A stretch of 64,000 nt of DNA, taken from the NCBI RefSeq assembly GCF_900111685.1, contig NZ_FOHX01000003.1, positions 502,960 to 566,959 on the forward strand, given 5' to 3'. Both the position numbers and the translations under genes were made by a program. The notes under the pieces are model-generated. The model saw nothing but the letters and a program-made list of their open reading frames with translations, was not told where the DNA came from and did no database searches. This stretch comes from Nonomuraea wenchangensis. Lineage in GTDB: Bacteria > Actinomycetota > Actinomycetes > Streptosporangiales > Streptosporangiaceae. Positions 24,360 through 31,532 of the stretch are shown here, piece after piece (the first letter of the stretch is position 1; every line of letters begins with the position of its first letter).

Positions 24360-25456
24360 CGCCGGTCACCCTCGCGCGGCGGCGCCAGCCGGCAGACCCG
24401 GCACTCCGGGTTCGCGGGGAGTGGCCGCCGCTCCGGCGTCAGGCCCTCGCGCAGGTCGAGCGTGACCCGCTGCCCGGCCGCCCGCGGCGGCTCGAACCCG
24501 GTGAGGTAGCGCTGCGCCTCCAGGGCGAGCAGCGAGCCGACCTGCATCGCCATCGGCCCGGTGAGCGGGTTGCTCAGCTTCATGTTCTCCACGATCCGGT
24601 ACGCCACCGCCTCCGGGTCGTCCCCGACCGGCCGGTCCGCGTAGTCGCAGGCCAGGCACGCGGTGCGGCCCGGGTCCACGGACAGGTACATGAGCTGGCT
24701 GCGGTTCGCGCCCCCCAGCACGTACGGGATCCCGGCCCGCACGGCGGCCTCGTTCGCCCAAAGGTTGGCGTGCGGATGGCCGTCGAGGCCGCCCGCGATG
24801 AGGTCAACGCCCTGGACCAGGTCCGCCAGGTCCTCCGGCGCCGACACCCAGCGGTCCACCGGATGGACCTTGATGTCCGGGTCGTACTCGCGGACCCAGG
24901 CCGCGGCCCGCTCGGCCTTCGACAGGCCGAGGTCGGCGTGGTGGTAGAGGAACTGGCGGGCGAAGTTGCGCGACTCGACGCGGTCCTGGTCCACCAGCGT
25001 CAGCTCGCCGACGCCGAGCCCGGCCAGGCACTGGACCAGCGAGGACCCGCCCCCGCCGACGCCGAGCACCAGCACGTGCGCCTCGCGCATCGAACGCTGG
25101 AACGCGGCCCGGTGGCGGTCCAGGGCGGCGTAGGTGCCGTAGAAGCTGAGGTTGGAGAAGTGCCGCTCGTTCTCGCCGGGATCGTCGAGCGCGCGGCCGT
25201 CGGCGTCCTCGACCAGGCCCAGGGAGTCGAGCCCGGCCAGGCCCCGGCCGACGTCCTCCTCGGAGAGCAGGAAACCGCGCCCGGCGAGGGCCACGCTCAG
25301 CTCGGCGGCGGTCCGAGGGGCCTCGCGCAGCTCGCTCAGGAGCGCGGCCACCTGCCCTTCGGGATCGCTCAGGGTCATCGCCTCGCGAGCGTCGAAGATC
25401 ACGAGGAGGTCCTCGCCGATCGTCTCCCACTCGCATTCCTTCAACGCCACACGCAT
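24356..25456 (-). CDS. ThiF/E1-like adenylyltransferase with N-terminal PqqD-like domain
   Basis: 366-aa enzyme of the ThiF/MoeB/HesA family. Residues 1-90 resemble a PqqD-like recognition domain (IFDAREAMTLSDPEGQVAALL...GLDSLGLVEDADG). The adenylation core starts with HVLVLGVGGGGSSLVQCL (nucleotide loop 132-138), followed by VDQDRVESRNFARQFLY with the Asp/Arg residues that bind ATP-Mg. Four Cys (267/270 in CLAC, 352/355 in CRVC) form the structural zinc site. It should adenylate a peptide carboxylate, here most likely the micro-ORF product. RBS GGAGG lies 6 nt before ATG 25456. A hairpin separates it from the micro-ORF. Confidence 0.9.
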   Translation of the reverse strand: MRVALKECEWETIGEDLLVIFDAREAMTLSDPEGQVAALLSELREAPRTAAELSVALAGRGFLLSEEDVGRGLAGLDSLGLVEDADGRALDDPGENERHFSNLSFYGTYAALDRHRAAFQRSMREAHVLVLGVGGGGSSLVQCLAGLGVGELTLVDQDRVESRNFARQFLYHHADLGLSKAERAAAWVREYDPDIKVHPVDRWVSAPEDLADLVQGVDLIAGGLDGHPHANLWANEAAVRAGIPYVLGGANRSQLMYLSVDPGRTACLACDYADRPVGDDPEAVAYRIVENMKLSNPLTGPMAMQVGSLLALEAQRYLTGFEPPRAAGQRVTLDLREGLTPERRPLPANPECRVCRLAPPREGDRR

Positions 25457-25489
25457 CGTGCCTCCAGCGCCGGCCAGTACGCAAAGGGA

Positions 25490-25519
25490 TCCCGCGGGGA
25501 GCCCGAACTCCCCGCGGGA
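25490..25519 (-). terminator. Strong hairpin between micro-ORF and ThiF gene (attenuator or partial terminator)
   Basis: Arms TCCCGCGGGGAG (25490-25501) and CTCCCCGCGGGA (25508-25519) pair perfectly over 12 bp with a 6-nt loop. The hairpin begins 24 nt after the micro-ORF stop and ends 33 nt before the ThiF start. Such structures often give an abundant short precursor transcript with limited read-through into the maturation genes. Confidence 0.7.
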
Positions 25520-25543
25520 CAGTCGTCAGGCGGTGTCAGCCCC

Positions 25544-25603
25544 TCACGTGGCGGGGTTCTGGGTGGCCTTGACGGACTCGACCTTCTTGACCTTGATCTC
25601 CAT
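25544..25603 (-). CDS. 19-residue micro-ORF, candidate RiPP precursor peptide
   Basis: Reads MEIKVKKVESVKATQNPAT and stops at TGA. It is preceded by an ideal Shine-Dalgarno (AGGAGG, 7 nt before ATG), the best one in this region. It is too short for normal gene calling. Lys/Val/Glu-rich residues 2-12 could be a short leader recognised by the PqqD-like domains of ThiF and M50, with ATQNPAT as the core. It lies upstream of the ThiF and M50 genes on the same strand with a hairpin in between. The function as precursor is inference from arrangement. Confidence 0.68.
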   Translation of the reverse strand: MEIKVKKVESVKATQNPAT

Positions 25604-25723
25604 GACGTTCCTCCTCGTGAGGGTTGTGCGGCCGGGTGCGCCGCTCGTGACCAGAGTGCGTCGTGGTACTGAAATGGCGCTTACTTTCGGCTGATCCGGC
25701 GGTTAGGCTGCCGGTAATGATCA

Positions 25724-28669
25724 TTGGCGGCACGCTCCCGCGGCCGGGAACAGGAGGCGGAGACGGGTACGAGGGAGGGCGTCGAGTTCCGTCTGCTGGG
25801 TCCGGTGGGGGTGTGGGACGCGGGGCGGCTCCTCGGCCCGTCCACCGCGCAGCAGCGCACCGTCCTCGCCATGCTGCTGCTCGAACCGGGACGCCCGGTG
25901 CCGGTGACGCGGCTGGAGACCGGCCTGTGGGGCGCCGAACCGCCCGACTCATCTCGCAACGCCATCCAGGGCCACATCTCCCGGCTGCGCAGGCTGCTGG
26001 CCCCGTTCCCCGAGGCGGCGCTGACCACCTCCGCGCACGGCTACTGCCTGACCGTCGCGCGCGAGCGCGTCGATCTGCACCGCTTCCGTGACCTGGTCCG
26101 CGAGGCCGGCGGCGAGCCGGAGCCGGAGCGGGCCACCGGCCTGCTGCGCGCCGCGCTCACGCTGTGGCAGGGCACGCCGCTGGCGGACGCCGCCGGCCGG
26201 TGGGCCGCCGACGTCGTCGCGCCCGGACTGGAGGAGGAACGGCTCACGGCCCTGGAACGGCTGGCCGCGCTCGACCTGCGGCAGGGACGCCACCAGGAGG
26301 TCGCCGCCGAGCTGGTGGCGCTGCTCGGCGAGCATCCGCTGCGCGAGCGGCTGGTGTCCCTGCTGATGACGGCGTTGCTGCGGGACGACCGGCGGACCGA
26401 GGCGCTCGCCGTCTTCCGCCGCGTACGCCGGCGCTTCGCCGAGGACCTGGGCATCGAGCCGGGGGAGGAGCTGCAACGGCTGCACCAGGCGATCCTCGCC
26501 GGCCACGAGCCCCCGGCCGCCGCCGCGCCCGGCGGATCCCCTGACGGGCCGTCCGGTGGGCCGTCCGGTGGGCCGTCCGGTGGGCCGTCCGGCGGGCCGG
26601 CCGCGCTCGCCGTGCCGCGGCACCTGCCGCCCGACACCGAGCTGTTCACCGCCCGCGTGGAGGAGCTGGCCGCCCTCGACCGGCTGACGCTCCCGCCCGA
26701 CGGCTCCCCGGTGCTCGCGCCCTGCGTGATCACCGGCACCGGCGGCGTCGGCAAGACCACGCTGGCCGTGCACTGGGGACACCGCGTACGCGACCGCTTC
26801 CCCGACGGCCAGCTCTACGTGAACCTGCACGGCTTCGGCCCAACGCACGGCCTGCGCCCGCCCGCCGAGGCGGTGCGGCTGTTCCTGGACGCGCTCCAGG
26901 TGCCGCCGCAGCACATCCCCGCCACGCTGGAGGCCCAGGTCGGGCTCTACCGCAGCCTGCTCGCCGAGCGCCGCATGCTCATCCTGCTCGACAACGCCCT
27001 CGACTCCGACCAGGTGCGCCCGCTGCTGCCCAACACGCCCGGCTGCCTGGCCCTGATCACCAGCCGCGCCGAGCTGACCGGCCTGGTCGCCGCCGAGGGC
27101 GCGCACACGCTGTCGCTCGGGCTGTTCTCGCCCGCGCAGTCGCGCGAGCTGCTGACCCGCCGGCTCGGCGTGGACAAGGTGGGCGCCGAGCCGCGGGCCG
27201 TGGACGACATCGTCTCCCGGTGCGCCGGGCTGCCGCTGGCGCTCGCCATCGTGGCCGCCCGCGCGAACGAGCGGCCGGCGTTCCCGCTCGGCACCCTCGT
27301 CTCCGACCTCGCCGGCGAAGGTGACTCTTCCGAGGACCTGGACGTGTTCGACGGAGGCGACGCCGCGACGAACATGCGCACCGTGCTGTCCTGGTCCTAC
27401 CGCGCGCTCAGCCCCGACGCCGCGCGCCTCTTCCGCCTGCGCGGCCTGCTGCCGGCCCCGGAGATCTTCACCGCCGCGGCCGCCAGCCTGGCCGGCATCC
27501 CCGTGCCCCGGGCCCGCCGCCTGCTGACCGAGCTGACCAGGGCCAACCTCGCCACCGAACGCACCCCGGGCCGCTACGGCTGGCACGACCTGCTGCGTGC
27601 GTACGCGGAGGAGCTGACCCGCCTGCACGACTCGGCGGCCGAGCGCCGCGAGGCCCTGCACCGGCTGCTCGACCACTACCTGCACAGCGCCCGCGTCGGC
27701 GACCGGCTCCTCGACCTGCTGCACCGCGTACCGCTCACGCCGCCGCCGCCCCGCCCCGGCGTGGTCCTGGCCCGCATCACCGATCCAGCGCAGAGCCGGG
27801 CGTGGTTCGCCCAGGAGCACCGGACGCTGCTCGCCGCGATCCGGCACGCGGCCCGATCCGGGTTCGACGTCCACGCCTGGCAACTGGCCGGCGCCTGCTG
27901 GGGCTTCCTGTCGCAGGACGTACGCTCCGACGACCAGGCGGCGATCTTCACGATCGCGATGGAGGCGGCGTCCCGGCTGGGGGACCGGGCCGCGGAGGCC
28001 CACGCCCGCGTCGGCCTCGCCCACGCCTTCACCCGGCTGGGCCGCGACGAGGACGGCGAGTCGCACCTGCGCCGGGCCCGCGAGCTGTTCGCCGGGCTCG
28101 GCGACCCGGCCGGCGAGGCCCTGTGCCTCATCTACCTCAGCGTCCTGATGGACCGCCACGACCAGTACGCGGACGGGCTGGCCCTCAGCGAGGAGGCGCT
28201 GCGGCTCTGCCGGGCGGCCGGCGACCGGGCGGGCGAGGGCCGGGTGCTCAACAACATCGGCTGGTTCCACGCCCAGCTCGGCGCGTACGAGGAGGCGCTG
28301 CGCCGCTGCGAGGAGGCGCTCGCCATCCACCGCGAGCTGACCGACCTGCCCGGCGAGTCCGCCACCCTCGACAGCATGGGCCACATCCACCACCTGCTCG
28401 GCCAGTACGAGGAGGCGATCGCCTACTACCCACGGTCGCTCGCCTGGCGGGGCGGCGGGAAGCGCGCGCTCGGCGCCCGTACCCTGCGCCGCCTCGGCGA
28501 GGCCCAGCTCGCCGCGGGCCGGCTGCGCGAGGGTGGCGAGACGCTGCGTCAGGCCCTCGCCCTCATCTCCGAGCTGGCCCCTGGGGACGCCGAAGCCCTT
28601 CGCGCCCGGGTCGCCTCCCTGCCGGACGCACCAGGTACACATCCACCGCGTCCTCGCGCTCGAACGTGA
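25724..28669 (+). CDS. SARP-family regulator with NB-ARC ATPase and TPR domains (AfsR-like)
   Basis: About 981-aa transcription activator. The N-terminal OmpR-like winged helix (FRLLGPVGVW...SRNAIQGHISRLRRLL) is followed by a BTAD helical domain to about residue 260. Next is a linker with a GGPS repeat (about 275-292), an NB-ARC ATPase with P-loop TGTGGVGKTT near 337-346, and C-terminal TPR repeats from about 740. It likely activates the divergent RiPP-like cassette; that is inferred from position. The start is uncertain: TTG 25724 is the first in-frame start. The well-placed TAGGCT box and ATG at 25717 open another frame, and AGGAGG at 25752-25757 has no ordinary start after it. Confidence 0.88.
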   Translation: MAARSRGREQEAETGTREGVEFRLLGPVGVWDAGRLLGPSTAQQRTVLAMLLLEPGRPVPVTRLETGLWGAEPPDSSRNAIQGHISRLRRLLAPFPEAALTTSAHGYCLTVARERVDLHRFRDLVREAGGEPEPERATGLLRAALTLWQGTPLADAAGRWAADVVAPGLEEERLTALERLAALDLRQGRHQEVAAELVALLGEHPLRERLVSLLMTALLRDDRRTEALAVFRRVRRRFAEDLGIEPGEELQRLHQAILAGHEPPAAAAPGGSPDGPSGGPSGGPSGGPSGGPAALAVPRHLPPDTELFTARVEELAALDRLTLPPDGSPVLAPCVITGTGGVGKTTLAVHWGHRVRDRFPDGQLYVNLHGFGPTHGLRPPAEAVRLFLDALQVPPQHIPATLEAQVGLYRSLLAERRMLILLDNALDSDQVRPLLPNTPGCLALITSRAELTGLVAAEGAHTLSLGLFSPAQSRELLTRRLGVDKVGAEPRAVDDIVSRCAGLPLALAIVAARANERPAFPLGTLVSDLAGEGDSSEDLDVFDGGDAATNMRTVLSWSYRALSPDAARLFRLRGLLPAPEIFTAAAASLAGIPVPRARRLLTELTRANLATERTPGRYGWHDLLRAYAEELTRLHDSAAERREALHRLLDHYLHSARVGDRLLDLLHRVPLTPPPPRPGVVLARITDPAQSRAWFAQEHRTLLAAIRHAARSGFDVHAWQLAGACWGFLSQDVRSDDQAAIFTIAMEAASRLGDRAAEAHARVGLAHAFTRLGRDEDGESHLRRARELFAGLGDPAGEALCLIYLSVLMDRHDQYADGLALSEEALRLCRAAGDRAGEGRVLNNIGWFHAQLGAYEEALRRCEEALAIHRELTDLPGESATLDSMGHIHHLLGQYEEAIAYYPRSLAWRGGGKRALGARTLRRLGEAQLAAGRLREGGETLRQALALISELAPGDAEALRARVASLPDAPGTHPPRPRART
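26546..26600 (+). repeat. 12-bp tandem repeat encoding GGPS in the SARP linker
   Basis: Four full units of GGGCCGTCCGGT (26546-26593), then a partial fifth. They encode repeated GPSG in the flexible linker between the BTAD and NB-ARC domains. The period is 12, as in the kinase repeat at 4206-4313, and both consist of GGTGG/GGCC-rich words. Confidence 0.9.
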
Positions 28670-29075
28670 ACCCGTGCCGCTCGTACAGGCGGCGCGCCGG
28701 GCTGCCCTGCAACACGTTCAGCCGGACGACCGCGTCCTCACGGTCGCATCGCTCCAGCAGCTCCCGCAGCACCGCCGATCCGATCCCCCTGCCCTGCGCG
28801 CGCGGGTCCAGGTAGAAGTGCTCCAGCCAGTAGCCGCTCCGGCCGTCCCCCTCGCTGCCGCCCGCCGGCCGTAGCGCGACAGATCCGGCGAAGACCCCGT
28901 CGAGCTCGATCATCCAGGTGTGCGCCGGCAGGAAGCCGTCGCGCAGCCGCTGCCGCACCCGATGCTCGTCGTAGCGGCCGAGCCTTTCGAGATCCGCCCG
29001 CATCACCACGGCCCGCAACTCGGCCACGGCCTCGACGTCCGCCGCCGAAGCCTGCCGAACACCCCAATTCACCAC
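28563..29075 (-). CDS. GNAT-family N-acetyltransferase
   Basis: 170-aa acetyltransferase. The acetyl-CoA motif A is FYLDPRAQGRGIGSAVLRELLE at about residues 91-112 (Q/RxxGxG/A), followed by NVLQGSPARRLYERHGF (motif B). GTG 29075 is immediately followed by a second GTG. A TAGCAT box ends 8 nt upstream. The last 107 bp overlap the 3' end of the SARP gene in antisense; the GNAT fold is complete before the final 20 residues, so the tail may be non-essential. Substrate unknown. Confidence 0.85.
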   Translation of the reverse strand: MVNWGVRQASAADVEAVAELRAVVMRADLERLGRYDEHRVRQRLRDGFLPAHTWMIELDGVFAGSVALRPAGGSEGDGRSGYWLEHFYLDPRAQGRGIGSAVLRELLERCDREDAVVRLNVLQGSPARRLYERHGFTFEREDAVDVYLVRPAGRRPGREGLRRPQGPARR

Positions 29076-29218
29076 AAATCACGATGCTATCGGCCCTGCC
29101 TCGCGGGATGGGGGGTCCGAAATCAGCTGAAGTTGTCAGTCCGAATCGCGCCAGCCCCTTTCCTGCGGCGGCTCATAACGTATTAACCGCACAGCGGATC
29201 TAAATAAGGAAAAACAAT

Positions 29219-30022
29219 ATGGACCTTCAGCTTTCCGGCCGGATCGCCATTGTCACCGGCGCTTCCAAGGGCATCGGACTGGCCGTCACCCGCACTCTCC
29301 TCGCCGAAGGCGTCCGCGTCGTGGCCGCCTCGCGGAAAAGCACGCCCGAACTCGAAGCGCTCGCCGGCGACCTGATCCACGTCCCGGTCGACCTGATGGA
29401 CCCCGAGGCTCCCGGCCGGCTCGTGGCGAGGGCCGTGGCCGAGTTCGGCGGGCTCGACATCCTGGTGAACAACGCCGGCGGACCGCCGCCCGGCGTGGCG
29501 CTGCCGCGCTTCGGGTTCCTGACCCCGAACGACGAGGACTGGCGGGTGATGTTCGAGTTCAACCTGTTCGCGGTCGTACGCGCGGTCCGGGCGGCCGTCC
29601 CGGCGATGCTCGCCCGTGGTGGAGGGTCGATCGTCAACGTGTCGTCCGGCAACGCCCGCATGCCCGCTCCCATGAACGTCGACTACAACGCCGCCAAGGC
29701 GGGGCTCAACACCCTGACCAAGGCCCTGTCCGAGGAGTTCGCGCCCCAGGGCATCCGGGTGAACACCGTCTCCCCGGGCCCGGTGCGTACGGCGTGGTGG
29801 ACGGAGACCGGCGGCGCGGCCGACATCATCGCCGCCCAGGCCGGGACCGACCGCGACACCGTGATCACCCAGGTCGCGCCCGAGATGATGAAGCTGTCGA
29901 CCGGCCGGCTGGTGGAGCCGCAGGAGATCGCCGACGTGGTCGCCCTGCTCGCCTCACCGCGTTCGGCCAGCACGACCGGTGCGGACTTCGCCGTCGACGC
30001 CGGCTTCCTCAAGCAGGTCTGA
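29219..30022 (+). CDS. Short-chain dehydrogenase/reductase (classical SDR)
   Basis: 267-aa NAD(P)H oxidoreductase. TGASKGIG (residues 14-21), NNAGG (84-88 region), SIVNVSSGNARMPAPMNVDYNAAKAG with catalytic Ser and YxxxK, and the C-terminal TTGADFAVDAG of FabG-like SDRs are all visible. The upstream region is unusually AT-rich for this DNA (29177-29218), holding the 5' leader and a weak RBS AAGGAAAA. It is followed after 14 bp by the phosphotransferase gene and probably heads an operon reaching 32587. Confidence 0.92.
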   Translation: MDLQLSGRIAIVTGASKGIGLAVTRTLLAEGVRVVAASRKSTPELEALAGDLIHVPVDLMDPEAPGRLVARAVAEFGGLDILVNNAGGPPPGVALPRFGFLTPNDEDWRVMFEFNLFAVVRAVRAAVPAMLARGGGSIVNVSSGNARMPAPMNVDYNAAKAGLNTLTKALSEEFAPQGIRVNTVSPGPVRTAWWTETGGAADIIAAQAGTDRDTVITQVAPEMMKLSTGRLVEPQEIADVVALLASPRSASTTGADFAVDAGFLKQV

Positions 30023-30036
30023 CCGCCGCGAGTGCG

Positions 30037-30789
30037 ATGATGGACGGCGTGGAGCAGGTCGAGGTCGTCGTCGCCCATCGCGAGCGCGCCACCCTGCGCG
30101 TCGGGGACGTGTTCCTGAAGATCGACGCCGATCAGACACGCGCCGACGTCGAGGTCGAGGCGATGGCCGCGGCGCCCGTCCCGACTCCTGAGGTCCTGTG
30201 GCGCAGGCCGCCCGTGCTCGCGCTCGCCGCGCTCCGGGGGACGGCGCTCGGCCGCCTCGGCGAGCCGTCGCCCGCGTCGCCGGCGGCGTGGGCCGCGGCG
30301 GGCGCCGCCGCGCGGACCCTGCACGACGCGCCGCTGCCGCCCTGGCCCCGCCGGAGCCCCGACGAGGTCGCCGCGGACCTCGACGCCGAGTGCGCGTGGC
30401 TGGTCACGAACGGCGTCCTCCCCGCCCAGGTGGTCACGCGCAACCGCCGGGTCGCCGAGGCCGCGTTACGGCCGTGGACGCCGGTGTTCGCGCACGGCGA
30501 CCTCCAGGTCACCCACGTGTTCGTGGACGGCGACGAGGTCACCGGCGTGCTCGACTGGTCCGAGGCGGGCCGGGGCGACGCCCTGTTCGACCTCGCCACC
30601 TTGACGCTCGGGCACCCGGAGCGCCTCGGCGACGTCGTCGCCGGCTACGGCGCCGACGTCGACCTCGACGTGATCCGCGCGTGGTGGTCGTTGCGCAGCC
30701 TGCGGGCGATCCGCTGGCTGACCGAGCACGGCTTCGACCCCCGGCCCGAGATCGCCGTCCTGGAGGGCTGCGATGATACGTGGTCATGA
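30037..30789 (+). CDS. APH/ChoK-like phosphotransferase family protein
   Basis: 250-aa kinase-fold protein related to aminoglycoside and choline phosphotransferases. The catalytic loop is FAHGDLQVTHVFV at about residues 151-163, where the usual metal-binding Asn (HGDxxxxN) is replaced by His. The DFG-like motif is VLDWSEAGRGDALFDLATL. The start is ATG 30037 or 30040. The stop overlaps the peptidase E start by 4 bp. It probably phosphorylates a small metabolite; antibiotic resistance is not shown. The His replacement is seen in some family members. Confidence 0.8.
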   Translation: MMDGVEQVEVVVAHRERATLRVGDVFLKIDADQTRADVEVEAMAAAPVPTPEVLWRRPPVLALAALRGTALGRLGEPSPASPAAWAAAGAAARTLHDAPLPPWPRRSPDEVAADLDAECAWLVTNGVLPAQVVTRNRRVAEAALRPWTPVFAHGDLQVTHVFVDGDEVTGVLDWSEAGRGDALFDLATLTLGHPERLGDVVAGYGADVDLDVIRAWWSLRSLRAIRWLTEHGFDPRPEIAVLEGCDDTWS

Positions 30790-31532
30790 TCGGAGAACCG
30801 CAGATTCTGGCCTGTTCCGGGGTGCTGGACCCGCCCGAAGGGTTCCGGCACGCCGGCGCGCAGATATGGCAGGCGAGGCAGCTCGCCGGCGTGCGCAGGC
30901 CGCGCATGTGCCTCGTCCCGACGGCGGTGGGCGACGCGCGGGAGCACATCGACGGCTGGCTGGCGCGGGCGGCGTCGTTCGGCGACGCGGAGCTGTCACA
31001 CCTCCAGCTCTTCACGCAGCCGAACGTGCAGGACGTGCGGGCACACCTGCTCGCCCAGGACGTGATCTTCGTGTCCGGCGGCAGCGTGGTGAACCTGCTG
31101 GCGGTCTGGCGCGCGCACCGGCTCGACGCGATCCTCCGCGAGTGCTGGGAGAAAGGCGTCGTGCTGGCCGGTCAGAGCGCGGGCAGCCTGTGCTGGCACG
31201 CGGGAGGCGTGACCGACTCCTTCGGTGACGACCTGGACGTTCTCGACGACGGCCTGGGATTCGTGCCGTTCAGCAACGGCGTCCATGACGACCTGGGCGA
31301 CCAGCCCCGGCGGGCCCGGTTCCGCGAGTCCGTGGGCGGCGGGGCGCTGCCGTCGGGATACGCCACCGAGGACGGCGTCGCCCTCCACTACGTGGGCGAC
31401 CGGCTGCACGAGGTCGTGAGCGTGCTCCCCGACCGGAACGCCTGGTTCGTCGAGGCCGACGGCGAGGGCGGGAGCAGGGAGACCGCCCTTCCCGCACGCC
31501 GCTGGGTCCCCTTGGAAGAGGTCCAGGCATGA
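30786..31532 (+). CDS. Peptidase E-like (S51) serine hydrolase
   Basis: 248-aa cytoplasmic protein of the S51/dipeptidase E fold (class I glutamine amidotransferase-like). The nucleophile is in VLAGQSAGSLCWH near residue 130 and the N-terminal half contains FVSGGSVVNLLAVWR. Peptidase E cleaves Asp-X dipeptides; here the specificity is unproven. ATG 30786 overlaps the phosphotransferase TGA and its own TGA overlaps the next ATG, so the genes are translated as a chain. Confidence 0.86.
   Translation: MIGEPQILACSGVLDPPEGFRHAGAQIWQARQLAGVRRPRMCLVPTAVGDAREHIDGWLARAASFGDAELSHLQLFTQPNVQDVRAHLLAQDVIFVSGGSVVNLLAVWRAHRLDAILRECWEKGVVLAGQSAGSLCWHAGGVTDSFGDDLDVLDDGLGFVPFSNGVHDDLGDQPRRARFRESVGGGALPSGYATEDGVALHYVGDRLHEVVSVLPDRNAWFVEADGEGGSRETALPARRWVPLEEVQA

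Noticed and set aside
23142-25456. Molybdopterin or thiamine ThiF/MoeB pathway
   Set aside because: No ThiS/MoaD-like protein, rhodanese domain or other thiamine/molybdopterin genes are present; PqqD-like N-termini and the M50 partner point to peptide modification.
25949-28642. 897-aa minus-strand frame opposite the SARP gene
   Set aside because: Composition is typical of antisense GC-rich frames (Gly/Arg/Val/Ala/Gln), no domain or RBS, and the plus-strand SARP domains are unambiguous.
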